A stretch of 43,208 nucleotides of DNA from Rhodospirillaceae bacterium (lineage in GTDB: Bacteria > Pseudomonadota > Alphaproteobacteria > Bin65). The stretch is from NCBI GenBank assembly GCA_028819475.1, contig JAPPLJ010000038.1, forward strand, positions 1 through 43,208, in the 5' to 3' direction. The notes beneath the pieces are model-generated. The model was not told where the DNA came from and did not search any database. It saw only the letters and a list, made by a program, of their open reading frames with translations. The position numbers and the translations under genes were made by a program. Numbering within the stretch: position 1 is the stretch's first letter; every line of letters starts with the position of its first letter. Positions 34,632 to 41,458 of the stretch are shown here, piece by piece.

Positions 34632-35644
34632 CAGCAGCCGGCGATCAACGCGCGGATTTCCGACTCGATTCTCCCGGGGCTCGGCACATAGGCGCGTTCC
34701 AGCTCGCGGGCGAACGGCGGCGGGGCATGCGGCGCGGTGATCTGGACGATGGGCGCCTTGAGGTGTTCGAAGCCGTTCTGTGCAACCTGGCCGGCAATGT
34801 CGGCGGCGATGCTGCATCTCGGCGGCGATTCGTCGACGATGACGAGCCTTCCGGTATTGGCCACGCTCTCGAGAATCAGCTCGTCGTCGAGCGGCGAGGT
34901 CGTCCTGGGATCGATCAGGTCGCAGGTAATCCCGTCCTCCGCAAGACTGTCGAGCGCCCTTTCGGCGAAAATGCGCATGCGGGCGATGGCGACGACCGTC
35001 GCATCGGAGCCCTCGCGGACGAGGCTCGCTTCCCCGAAGGGAATGGCATAGTCGCCTTCGGGCACGTCGCCCTTCCTGGCGTAGAGCGCCTTGTGTTCCA
35101 GGAAGACGACAGGATCGTCGTCCCTGATGGCCGTCGTCAGGAGGCCTTTCGCATCGGCCGGCGTCGACGGCACGGCTACCTTCAGGCCGGGGACTGCGGT
35201 CAGCATTGGGTAGACTGTCTGGGAATGCTGGGGGCCGGCGTTCATCCCGGCGCCCATGGACATGCGGATCACCATCGGGGTCCGGGCCTTGCCGCCGAAC
35301 ATGTAACGGAATTTCGCCGCTTGGTTGTAGATCTGATCGAAACAGACGCCGACGAAATCGGCGAACATGATCTCGGCCACCGGCCTGAGCCCGGCCAGCG
35401 CCGCGCCGTTCGCCGCGCCGACAATGCTGGATTCGCTGATCGGTGTGTCGATGACCCGGTCTTCGCCGAACTCGTGAATCAGGCCTTTCGTAACGCCGAA
35501 TACGCCGCCGGCGGCATCGCGGGTTCCCGACGATCCGCCGGCGCCGCCCGAGATATCCTCGCCCAGCACGATCACGTTCGGATCCCTGCGCATTTCGTTG
35601 AACAGCACTTCGTTCAAGGCGTCGCGCATTGTCATCGTCGGCAT
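34631..35644 (-). CDS. 2-oxo acid / acetoin dehydrogenase E1 beta subunit
   Basis: A 337-residue transketolase-like beta subunit: MRDALNEVLFNEMRRDPNV at the N-terminus, GEDISGGAGGSSGTRDAAGG, PISESSIVGAANGAALAGLRP, then MSMGAGMNAGPQHSQ and the C-terminal transketolase domain (GLKVAVPSTPADAKGLL, VIVDESPPR). It forms the alpha2beta2 E1 that decarboxylates or cleaves the substrate with thiamine diphosphate. ATG 35644 resembles usual family starts. A TTG at 35662, overlapping the E1 alpha stop, is a possible upstream start. Confidence 0.93.
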   Translation of the reverse strand: MPTMTMRDALNEVLFNEMRRDPNVIVLGEDISGGAGGSSGTRDAAGGVFGVTKGLIHEFGEDRVIDTPISESSIVGAANGAALAGLRPVAEIMFADFVGVCFDQIYNQAAKFRYMFGGKARTPMVIRMSMGAGMNAGPQHSQTVYPMLTAVPGLKVAVPSTPADAKGLLTTAIRDDDPVVFLEHKALYARKGDVPEGDYAIPFGEASLVREGSDATVVAIARMRIFAERALDSLAEDGITCDLIDPRTTSPLDDELILESVANTGRLVIVDESPPRCSIAADIAGQVAQNGFEHLKAPIVQITAPHAPPPFARELERAYVPSPGRIESEIRALIAGC

Positions 35645-35658
35645 GGGCTGGCTCGCGC

Positions 35659-36627
35659 TCAATAGGTTGCGTAAACGTCTTCGAGCACCGCTTCGGGCGT
35701 CGGCCGCGGCGCCGCCCTGGCCGTGGCCACGGCCTCATCGACAGTGTCCGCGGTTTCGCGATCGATCCCGTCGAGTTCCGCCGCTTCGAGTAACGCGCCT
35801 TCGATCGTCCTGCGGCGGAAATTGAGCAGGCAATCATTACCCTCGCGCAGGGCCTCGACCTCGCCCTTCGCACGGTAGAACTGGGGATCGCCCTCGAAAT
35901 GGCCGAAATACCGCATCGCCTCGGCGTAGATCGCGCTCGGCCCGTTGCCGTCCCGGGCGTGCCCGATCGCCTGGCGGGCGGCTTCGTGTACGGAAAAGAA
36001 ATCCGTGCCGTCCGCTTCCCAGACCGGGAGGCCGAAGCCGGCGATCCGCTTTACCGGATCTTCGGTGCCGACGCCGTAGGAGGCGCCCGTGTGCTCGCTG
36101 TAGCCATTGTTCTCGAACACGAACACCTTGGGGACCTTGAGCACGACGGCCATGTTCATGGCCTCGAAGACGGTGCCCTGGTTGGAGGCGCCGTCGCCGC
36201 TGAAAGAGACCGCAACGCTGCCGTCCTTCTTGACCTTCGACGCGATCGCGGCGCCGACCGCAATCGGCGGGCCGCCGCCGACGATCGCATTCGCGCCGAG
36301 CATGCCCTTGTCGACATCGGCGATATGCATCGAACCGCTGCGGCCCTTGCACATGCCGTCGCGGCTTCCGTAAATCTCGAGCATCATCGCCGTCACGTCG
36401 CAGCCCTTCGCGATCGAATGGCCGTGGCCGCGATGCGTGCTGATGATGTAGTCGCGATCGGTAAGGTTCTCGCAGACCCCGACGGCGATCGCTTCCTGCC
36501 CGGCATAAAGGTGGATGAAGCCGGCGATCTCCCCGGTGCGGTTCTCGACGTGGAGACGCTCTTCGAACGCCCGGATCATCGCCATCTGGCGGTAGGCGCG
36601 GAGCATGTCCTGGCGGCTGATTTGCAC
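35659..36627 (-). CDS. 2-oxo acid / acetoin dehydrogenase E1 alpha subunit
   Basis: A 322-residue alpha subunit. The thiamine diphosphate motif runs from SGDGASNQGTVFEAMNMA to VFENNGYSE near residue 175, preceded by HRGHGHSIAKG and GRSGSMHIAD (heterotetramer and phosphorylation-loop region). GTG 36627 is preferred because AGGGAGGA lies 10 bases upstream (36640-36647), while the upstream TTG has no ribosome site. It is the first gene of the E1 alpha-E1 beta-E2 set and resembles acetoin/branched-chain types. Context with two Rieske enzymes suggests cleavage of a 2-oxo acid or diketone from catabolism. Confidence 0.93.
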   Translation of the reverse strand: MQISRQDMLRAYRQMAMIRAFEERLHVENRTGEIAGFIHLYAGQEAIAVGVCENLTDRDYIISTHRGHGHSIAKGCDVTAMMLEIYGSRDGMCKGRSGSMHIADVDKGMLGANAIVGGGPPIAVGAAIASKVKKDGSVAVSFSGDGASNQGTVFEAMNMAVVLKVPKVFVFENNGYSEHTGASYGVGTEDPVKRIAGFGLPVWEADGTDFFSVHEAARQAIGHARDGNGPSAIYAEAMRYFGHFEGDPQFYRAKGEVEALREGNDCLLNFRRRTIEGALLEAAELDGIDRETADTVDEAVATARAAPRPTPEAVLEDVYATY

Positions 36628-36701
36628 GGCGTTAAGATCCTCCCTGAGCCGGACGGGTACGCTCAAGCTCAATATTTCGAAGCGGCAGCGTGTTTCTTAG
36701 A

Positions 36702-36733
36702 GAAAATGGCGAAAACCGTATACACGCATTTTC
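36702..36733 (-). terminator. Inverted repeat after the ThuA-like gene
   Basis: GAAAATG (36702-36708) and CATTTTC (36727-36733) form a 7-bp inverted repeat that overlaps the stop of the ThuA-like gene, upstream of E1 alpha. It could be a weak terminator or an operator of the dehydrogenase genes. The evidence is only the symmetry. Confidence 0.3.
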
Positions 36734-37472
36734 AGCGTTCCACCGCCCAGCGGATGCTGCGGCGAAGCAGTTCGTAAAAGACCGGCAAATGCCAGGCGCC
36801 GCGCTCGACATAGGGGTAGAAGTCCGCCAGCGGCCGCAGATCGTACCGGCCGCGGGCATGCCCGAGCGTGAAGTAGAGAACCTCGCCGCCGCCATGCTCG
36901 CGCAGATACATCACCGCATGGTCGTCTTCCGGCCAGGTGTCGCGGACGAACAGATCCGTCTTGCCGCCGAACCGGGTGGCCAGGAGCGGCGTGTTGCCGG
37001 GGAGGCAGTCCTGCAAATACTGCTCGTCCTCGACGACGAAATTCGCGATCCCTGCGACGAGCGGGTGTTCCCTGGCCGTGTTGACAACCTTGTAGCGTCC
37101 GATCGGTGAGGGATGGGCCTGGAACTGGCTGCCGATCATGGCGAAAAAGCTCGGATCGAGCGGCGGGCATTCGACCCGTCCGTCCGCACGGAAGCTCAGT
37201 ACCGAGTTGGTGCCGTGCAGGGCGAGCCAGCGCCGACCACGTCCGAGGAAACGCGCGAGGGCCGCAATTTCGTCACCGCACGGAACGACGTCGCAGGTGT
37301 AGGTCACCAGGACATCGGCTTCCGCGATCTCTTGGGTGGAGCTGTAGTCTGATCCCACGGTCACCCGGATCCGCTCGTGCTCGGCGAGCAGCTTGAGCAA
37401 TTCGATCCGGGCGAAATCGATGTCGTGGTACTTTCCTCCGGCAACGAGATACGCGTTGATCGGCCCGGTCAT
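36732..37472 (-). CDS. ThuA-like domain protein
   Basis: A 246-residue protein with the ThuA (glutamine-amidotransferase-like) fold. It opens with YLVAGGKYHDIDFARIELL, then ADVLVTYTCDVVP, WLALHGTNSVL and HPSPIGRYKVVNTAREHPLVAGI. The C-terminal strand has VLYFTLGHARG. These match ThuA proteins, whose family roles include sugar-derivative oxidation and mostly remain undefined. ATG 37472 is preferred to the frame-open start at 37550, which would reach into the Rieske gene. It follows that gene by 55 bases. The chemistry is uncertain. Confidence 0.78.
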   Translation of the reverse strand: MTGPINAYLVAGGKYHDIDFARIELLKLLAEHERIRVTVGSDYSSTQEIAEADVLVTYTCDVVPCGDEIAALARFLGRGRRWLALHGTNSVLSFRADGRVECPPLDPSFFAMIGSQFQAHPSPIGRYKVVNTAREHPLVAGIANFVVEDEQYLQDCLPGNTPLLATRFGGKTDLFVRDTWPEDDHAVMYLREHGGGEVLYFTLGHARGRYDLRPLADFYPYVERGAWHLPVFYELLRRSIRWAVER

Positions 37473-37527
37473 CGGTTCCAGCCCTCCGCGCCGCTGCGTA
37501 TGAAGACGATCCGGTAAGGCAGCACGG

Positions 37528-38841
37528 CTACGGACCTTCGCGACCGCCATCCCGCGCGCCGCGCTCGAGATAGTCGGCGATCACCTTGTGGAAATGGCGA
37601 ATTCGCGTTTCCTGTTTGCCGAGCCAAAGACCCTCGAACGCCGTCGAGTGCATTCCCGCCTGCACCCGGGGCAGGTTGGCGGCATCCTGATCGAGAACGA
37701 GGCCGAGCGATTTCTCGCCGTGTTTGAAATGGCGATGCCTCGGCCGCCGCCGCGGCGGCTCCTCGTCCGACTTGAGTAGCCTGAAATTCTGCAGGTCGAA
37801 ATACATCCGGTTCGGGTCGGTCGGATGCGGCCGATGGCGAAACAGCATCAGGTCGTCGGCATGGGTGTTCAGCGTTACGTTGGGGAAGATCAGATAGTTG
37901 TGATCGTCGGTCAGCTGGTCATCCTCCAGCTCGGAGTAGTCGAGACCTGCCTCCGGGCCGTGCTCGCGTTTCCAGCGTTGAACCGCGCGGCGCACGTCTT
38001 CCACCCTGCCGTCGAAATCGGCGGGATCCATGTCCGCGTCGCGCATAATCAGCTTTATCAGCGGCGGGATTTCGGTGGTTTCGCCGACCCGGTGGCTGAC
38101 GGTGGCGAACGGCACGATATAGCGGCTGTGGCGCCCGAAACAGTCGATCCGGACCTTGAAGTCGTCAAGGTAATAGAGCAGCTGGGGATGGATGCCCTGA
38201 ACGTGATAACTTTCGTTGAAGGCGTCCACCGAGGTTTTCCAGTTGCAGTCCCACTCGACCGTCCAGTCGCGGGTCATGATCATCCGCTCGAAATGATATC
38301 GATCGAGCTGGTCCGGTAGCGGCTGAAGATACTCGAGAAGCGGTTCCGGCTCGGGGTTCATGGTGAACCAGACGAAACTGCCCCAGCTGTCGCATGCCAG
38401 TTCGACCAGCCCGTGGCAGGGCGCGCCCTGCGGAAACGTCTCGATATCCGGTATGCGGCTGATCCGGCCGCTCAGATCGTATTCCCAGTGATGGTAGCCG
38501 CACTTCAGCGTGTCGTCGGTGTGGCCGAGCCCGGGCGGAGCGACACGGTTACCCCGGTGCTGACAGACATTGTAGAAGGCGCGGACCGTGTCATCCTGCT
38601 GGCGCACGACCAGAATCGATTCCCGGCCGACATCGTGGACATAGTAGTCGCCCGGCTCCGGGATCGCATCTTCGCGGCAGGCCAGAAGCCAGACTTTCGT
38701 CCATAGCGCGGCCCATTCCCGCTCCATGAACGCCGGGCAGGTGTATTTCTCCTTCGGAATCATCGCCGTGCCGAAGTCGAACCCGGAGGCATCCACCACC
38801 GGGAACTCCGTTTCGCCGGTTCTGGTTCGCTGTACCGCCAA
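37528..38841 (-). CDS. Rieske ring-hydroxylating oxygenase alpha subunit (copy 2)
   Basis: A 437-residue oxygenase. The Rieske site is CQHRG near residue 93 plus CGYHHW, with His in place of the usual Gly before Trp. The iron site is DAFNESYHVQGIH near residue 208, with LDQDAANLP as a candidate third-ligand region. The start is TTG 38841, supported by ACGGAG 6 bases upstream; the next ATG would remove conserved N-terminal sequence. It lies 15 bases after its SDR partner. It is only distantly similar to copy 1, so the two enzymes probably hydroxylate different substrates. Confidence 0.92.
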   Translation of the reverse strand: MAVQRTRTGETEFPVVDASGFDFGTAMIPKEKYTCPAFMEREWAALWTKVWLLACREDAIPEPGDYYVHDVGRESILVVRQQDDTVRAFYNVCQHRGNRVAPPGLGHTDDTLKCGYHHWEYDLSGRISRIPDIETFPQGAPCHGLVELACDSWGSFVWFTMNPEPEPLLEYLQPLPDQLDRYHFERMIMTRDWTVEWDCNWKTSVDAFNESYHVQGIHPQLLYYLDDFKVRIDCFGRHSRYIVPFATVSHRVGETTEIPPLIKLIMRDADMDPADFDGRVEDVRRAVQRWKREHGPEAGLDYSELEDDQLTDDHNYLIFPNVTLNTHADDLMLFRHRPHPTDPNRMYFDLQNFRLLKSDEEPPRRRPRHRHFKHGEKSLGLVLDQDAANLPRVQAGMHSTAFEGLWLGKQETRIRHFHKVIADYLERGARDGGREGP

Positions 38842-38856
38842 AGCCGGCTCCGTGGC

Positions 38857-39627
38857 TCAGAAACCGATTCGCTGGGAAAAGCCGCCGTCGACCGGGATCT
38901 GCGTGCCGTTCACCCAGCTTGCAGCGGGGCTGGCCAGGAAAACCGCGTAGCGGGCGATCTCGTCGGCTGTGGAAAGCCGCCTTGACGGGTGCTGCCGCAC
39001 GGTCGCCTTGTAGAGTTTCGGATCGGCGTATTCCAGCATTTCCCACCGGCTTCCCTCGAACACGGCAGGCCCCGGCGCCACGGCGTTGACCCGGATTCCG
39101 GATGGCGCCAGCGCGTGCGAAAGCTGCTTGGCATGAGTCGCCAGGGCGGATTTCAGAGCGTTGTAGGCCAGCGGCGGCCCGAACGCTTCGCCGGAAAGAG
39201 CCTCGCCGATCATCACAATGGCCGCGCGGCTCGAGTCCTTCATCGCGTCGGCAAGCAGCTCGCATCCGCGAACGGCCGCCAAGACGTCGATCTCGAAATT
39301 GCGATACCAGTCGCGCTCGCTGTCCTTGCCGTCCATCCCGCCGCCGGCGCTGACGTTGGCAATGAAAATGTCGACGCCGCCCAGGGCCTCGCGCGCTTCC
39401 GAGAGCCATTGCACATAGCGCTCGCCGTCCCGCACGTTGAGGGCGGAACCGAAGGCACGAACGCCGCACTTTTCAAGGGATTCGACCGCGTCAGCCACCC
39501 TGCTGTCCGCGCGTGCGCACAGCGCGATATCGCAGCCTTCTTCCGCGAGCAGTTCGGCGATCCGCCGCCCGATGCCCCGGCTCGCTCCGGTAACGATCGC
39601 CTTGCCGCCCTGCAATCCCAGGTCCAT
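38857..39627 (-). CDS. SDR family oxidoreductase (copy 2)
   Basis: A 256-residue classical SDR: VTGASRGIGRR, ANVSAGGG, YNALK catalytic pair and VDGGFSQRIGF. By eye about half of its residues match copy 1 at 32431-33192, and 21 consecutive bases are identical (38911-38931 against 32485-32505, encoding part of LASPAASWV). It leads a leftward operon with the second Rieske oxygenase and possibly everything down to 30499. ATG 39627 encodes the shared MDLGL start. Confidence 0.92.
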   Translation of the reverse strand: MDLGLQGGKAIVTGASRGIGRRIAELLAEEGCDIALCARADSRVADAVESLEKCGVRAFGSALNVRDGERYVQWLSEAREALGGVDIFIANVSAGGGMDGKDSERDWYRNFEIDVLAAVRGCELLADAMKDSSRAAIVMIGEALSGEAFGPPLAYNALKSALATHAKQLSHALAPSGIRVNAVAPGPAVFEGSRWEMLEYADPKLYKATVRQHPSRRLSTADEIARYAVFLASPAASWVNGTQIPVDGGFSQRIGF

Positions 39628-39707
39628 TCAGGCTCCCCTCGCCGCGGCAGATTCCGGCGCGTTGCCCCGGCGCGCGCGATGCTAGTATACAGCGGATAAC
39701 AATGGGA

Positions 39708-39735
39708 ATTATATACTTGACGGACAAGGGCGCAA
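39708..39735 (-). promoter_or_regulatory. Predicted leftward promoter of the SDR-Rieske block
   Basis: On the - strand, TTGCGC (39735-39730) and a perfect TATAAT (39713-39708) are 16 bases apart, giving a start near 39701 and a ~75-base leader to ATG 39627. It overlaps the rightward transposase promoter. Confidence 0.45.
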
Positions 39736-39745
39736 TCCCCATATG
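39717..39745 (+). promoter_or_regulatory. Predicted promoter of the transposase gene
   Basis: TTGACG (39717-39722) and CATATG (39740-39745) are 17 bases apart, 22 bases before the transposase ATG at 39767. The ribosome site AAAGGGAG lies between them and the ATG. Confidence 0.45.
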
Positions 39746-39766
39746 AGTTGAAAGGGAGATTGCACA

Positions 39767-40741
39767 ATGGCTACAGCACCGGGGAAATCGCACCGCAAGG
39801 GACTGACGGTCAAGGAACTGATGCAGATGTTCCCGACCGAAGACGCCGCCCGCCTCTGGTTCGAGAAACACATGTGGCCGAACGGCCCGGTTTGCCCGCA
39901 TTGCGGCAGTACGGAACACCGTGAAAACCCGGCGAGCGAAAGCCGCCCCTACCGTTGCAAGAATTGTGGTCGGCATTTCAGCGTCCGGGTCGGAACGATC
40001 CTTGAGCGGTCGAAAGTCAGCCTTCAGGATTGGGCGATTGCCATCTACATGCACCTGACCAGCCTCAAGGGCGTCAGCAGCATGAAGCTGCATCGCGACC
40101 TGGGCGTGACGCAGAAAACGGCATGGTTCATGTTGCAGCGCATCCGCAAGGCGTTCGACAATGACGACGAACCGCCGTTCGGCGGGCCGGCGGAAGCCGA
40201 TGAGACGTGGTTCGGTGGTCTGCGCAAGAATATGTCCAAGGACAAGCGCAAGGGCCTGTCGGGCCGCGGCGCGGTCGGCAAGGACGCGGTTGTCGGCGTC
40301 AAGGACCGGGCGACGGGCCGGGTGGCCGCACGTCATGTCCGCCATGCCGACACGCCGCACGTCGCGGGCTTCGTCGCCGAGCGGGTGAAACTGGGCGCGA
40401 AGCTCTATACCGATGAAGCGCGGGCCTATCGCCCGCTGGCCGCATGGTACAACCACGAAGCGGTGAATCACTCGGTTGGCGAGTACGTCCGCGGCATGGC
40501 GCACACCAACGGGATCGAGTCCTTCTGGGCCATGCTCAAGCGGGCGCACAAAGGCACATACCACAAGATCAGCCCGAAACACCTGCACCGCTACGTTGCC
40601 GAGTTCGCAGGCAAGCACAATGTCAGGGAAGCTGATACCGTGGCGCAGATGGCCGGGCTGGCAACTGGCATGGTCGGGAAACGGTTGATGTACCGCGACC
40701 TGATCGCCGATAATGGGCTGGCGTCCGGCGCACGGTCCTAG
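39767..40741 (+). CDS. IS1595 family (ISXO2-like) transposase
   Basis: A 324-residue transposase. An N-terminal zinc ribbon (CPHCGSTE and CKNCGRHF) is followed by the FSVRVGTILERSKV stretch and a helix-turn-helix (SSMKLHRDLGVTQKTAWFML). The DDE-like catalytic residues appear in EADETWFGG, LYTDEARAY and TNGIESFWAMLKR. This is the complete architecture of IS1595-type enzymes, with no visible truncation or frameshift. It sits between the catabolic block and the methyltransferase-nuclease operon. I could not find terminal inverted repeats or a target duplication, so mobility is not shown. Confidence 0.94.
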   Translation: MATAPGKSHRKGLTVKELMQMFPTEDAARLWFEKHMWPNGPVCPHCGSTEHRENPASESRPYRCKNCGRHFSVRVGTILERSKVSLQDWAIAIYMHLTSLKGVSSMKLHRDLGVTQKTAWFMLQRIRKAFDNDDEPPFGGPAEADETWFGGLRKNMSKDKRKGLSGRGAVGKDAVVGVKDRATGRVAARHVRHADTPHVAGFVAERVKLGAKLYTDEARAYRPLAAWYNHEAVNHSVGEYVRGMAHTNGIESFWAMLKRAHKGTYHKISPKHLHRYVAEFAGKHNVREADTVAQMAGLATGMVGKRLMYRDLIADNGLASGARS

Positions 40742-40749
40742 ACGCGAAA

Positions 40750-40782
40750 CGCCCCGCAGGTTGTGGCCGACCGGGCGGGGCG
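40750..40782 (+). terminator. Stem-loop terminator after the transposase
   Basis: CGCCCCGC (40750-40757) pairs with GCGGGGCG (40775-40782) in a strong 8-bp GC stem, with GGT/ACC inside the loop, followed by ATTTCT. Located 9 bases after the transposase stop. Confidence 0.6.
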
Positions 40783-40796
40783 ATTTCTACACTCTC

Positions 40797-40827
40797 AACG
40801 CTCGCGGCTCTTGTAACCGGGAGCGTT
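40797..40827. terminator. Second stem-loop in the convergent gap
   Basis: AACGCTC (40797-40803) pairs with GAGCGTT (40821-40827). With the previous stem-loop it separates the transposase from the convergent small-gene operon ending at 40848, and may act in either direction. Confidence 0.4.
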
Positions 40828-40847
40828 CGGCATGTCCAGCGCAGAGA

Positions 40848-41189
40848 TCATCGATTTTGGCGCCGCGGCAGATGAAAGGCGGCGTCGATTTGAGCAACCG
40901 TCAACGCAGCGATCTCCTCGGCAAGAGGAGACCGGGCCAGACTGCGATTCAACGATTCAAGGGCTTCCCGTATCTGGCGAATCTGAACTACCGCCTCCAA
41001 ACTTGGCAATCCGCAGTTGGTCAACGCATCTTCTGATAGCAAGACTATTTCGTCTCGACCCTCGATACTCACTCGAAGCACAAGGTATGTGGTCTCTTCG
41101 CGCTGAAGCACATCGGTTACTTCAGCGATAGGGACGGGACTTTCGTCGCTTTCAACGTCCCACGGGATGCCGTCGCTTGGTTCGTTCAT
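40848..41189 (-). CDS. Hypothetical protein, third gene of the methyltransferase-HNH operon
   Basis: A 113-residue acidic protein that I do not recognise. The central part (TYLVLRVSIEGRDEIVLLSEDAL) looks like a beta-hairpin. The C-terminal half is helical (AVVQIRQIREALESLNRSLARSPLAEEIAAL). ATG 41189 has AGGA eight bases upstream and lies 14 bases after the previous gene's stop, which supports it as a genuine co-transcribed gene. No signal peptide or membrane segment is visible. Confidence 0.65.
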   Translation of the reverse strand: MNEPSDGIPWDVESDESPVPIAEVTDVLQREETTYLVLRVSIEGRDEIVLLSEDALTNCGLPSLEAVVQIRQIREALESLNRSLARSPLAEEIAALTVAQIDAAFHLPRRQNR

Positions 41190-41203
41190 AGTGTGATTCC
41201 TTC

Positions 41204-41446
41204 CTAGTTCTGCGCCCGCCGGACGGCCTCGATATGCTCCCGGACCTTCGCCGTGCGCTCCGCCAGGAGCGGAACCAGGCCGTCCATTTCGTCCTCCGAA
41301 CGGCGGCGCGACAACATCATGACGGCGACCTCGCCATAGTCGGCCAGCGCCGCATCCGGGTCAGCCTCCATCATCATGGATTGCGCGGTCAGCATCTCGA
41401 CCATAACTTCCAACACCGCGAGTCGGTCTGACTGTTTGCTCGTCAT
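41204..41446 (-). CDS. Hypothetical small helical protein, second gene of the operon
   Basis: An 80-residue protein that is probably almost all helix (SDRLAVLEVMVEMLTAQSMM, LVPLLAERTAKVREHIEAV). I do not recognise a family. Its ribosome site (GAGGGA) overlaps the stop codon of the methyltransferase-HNH gene, and its ATG lies 12 bases beyond that stop, so translation of the two is likely linked. It could be a partner or regulator of the methyltransferase/nuclease, but only position supports this. Confidence 0.65.
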   Translation of the reverse strand: MTSKQSDRLAVLEVMVEMLTAQSMMMEADPDAALADYGEVAVMMLSRRRSEDEMDGLVPLLAERTAKVREHIEAVRRAQN

Positions 41447-41458
41447 CGTTCGTTCCCT

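Larger units (their letters stand above)
39767..40782 (+). mobile_element. IS1595-type element, ends unresolved
   Basis: The transposase gene plus the hairpin behind it. The flanking ~90 bases on each side were compared by eye and no matching inverted repeats were seen, so the true limits remain open. It may be a domesticated or end-degraded copy. Confidence 0.4.

Noticed and set aside
39691..39703. A 13-base match (AGCGGATAACAAT) to the right half of the E. coli lac operator upstream of the transposase.
   Set aside because: Only a half-site, with no lacZ, vector or LacI-family gene nearby; chance similarity is more likely than vector contamination.
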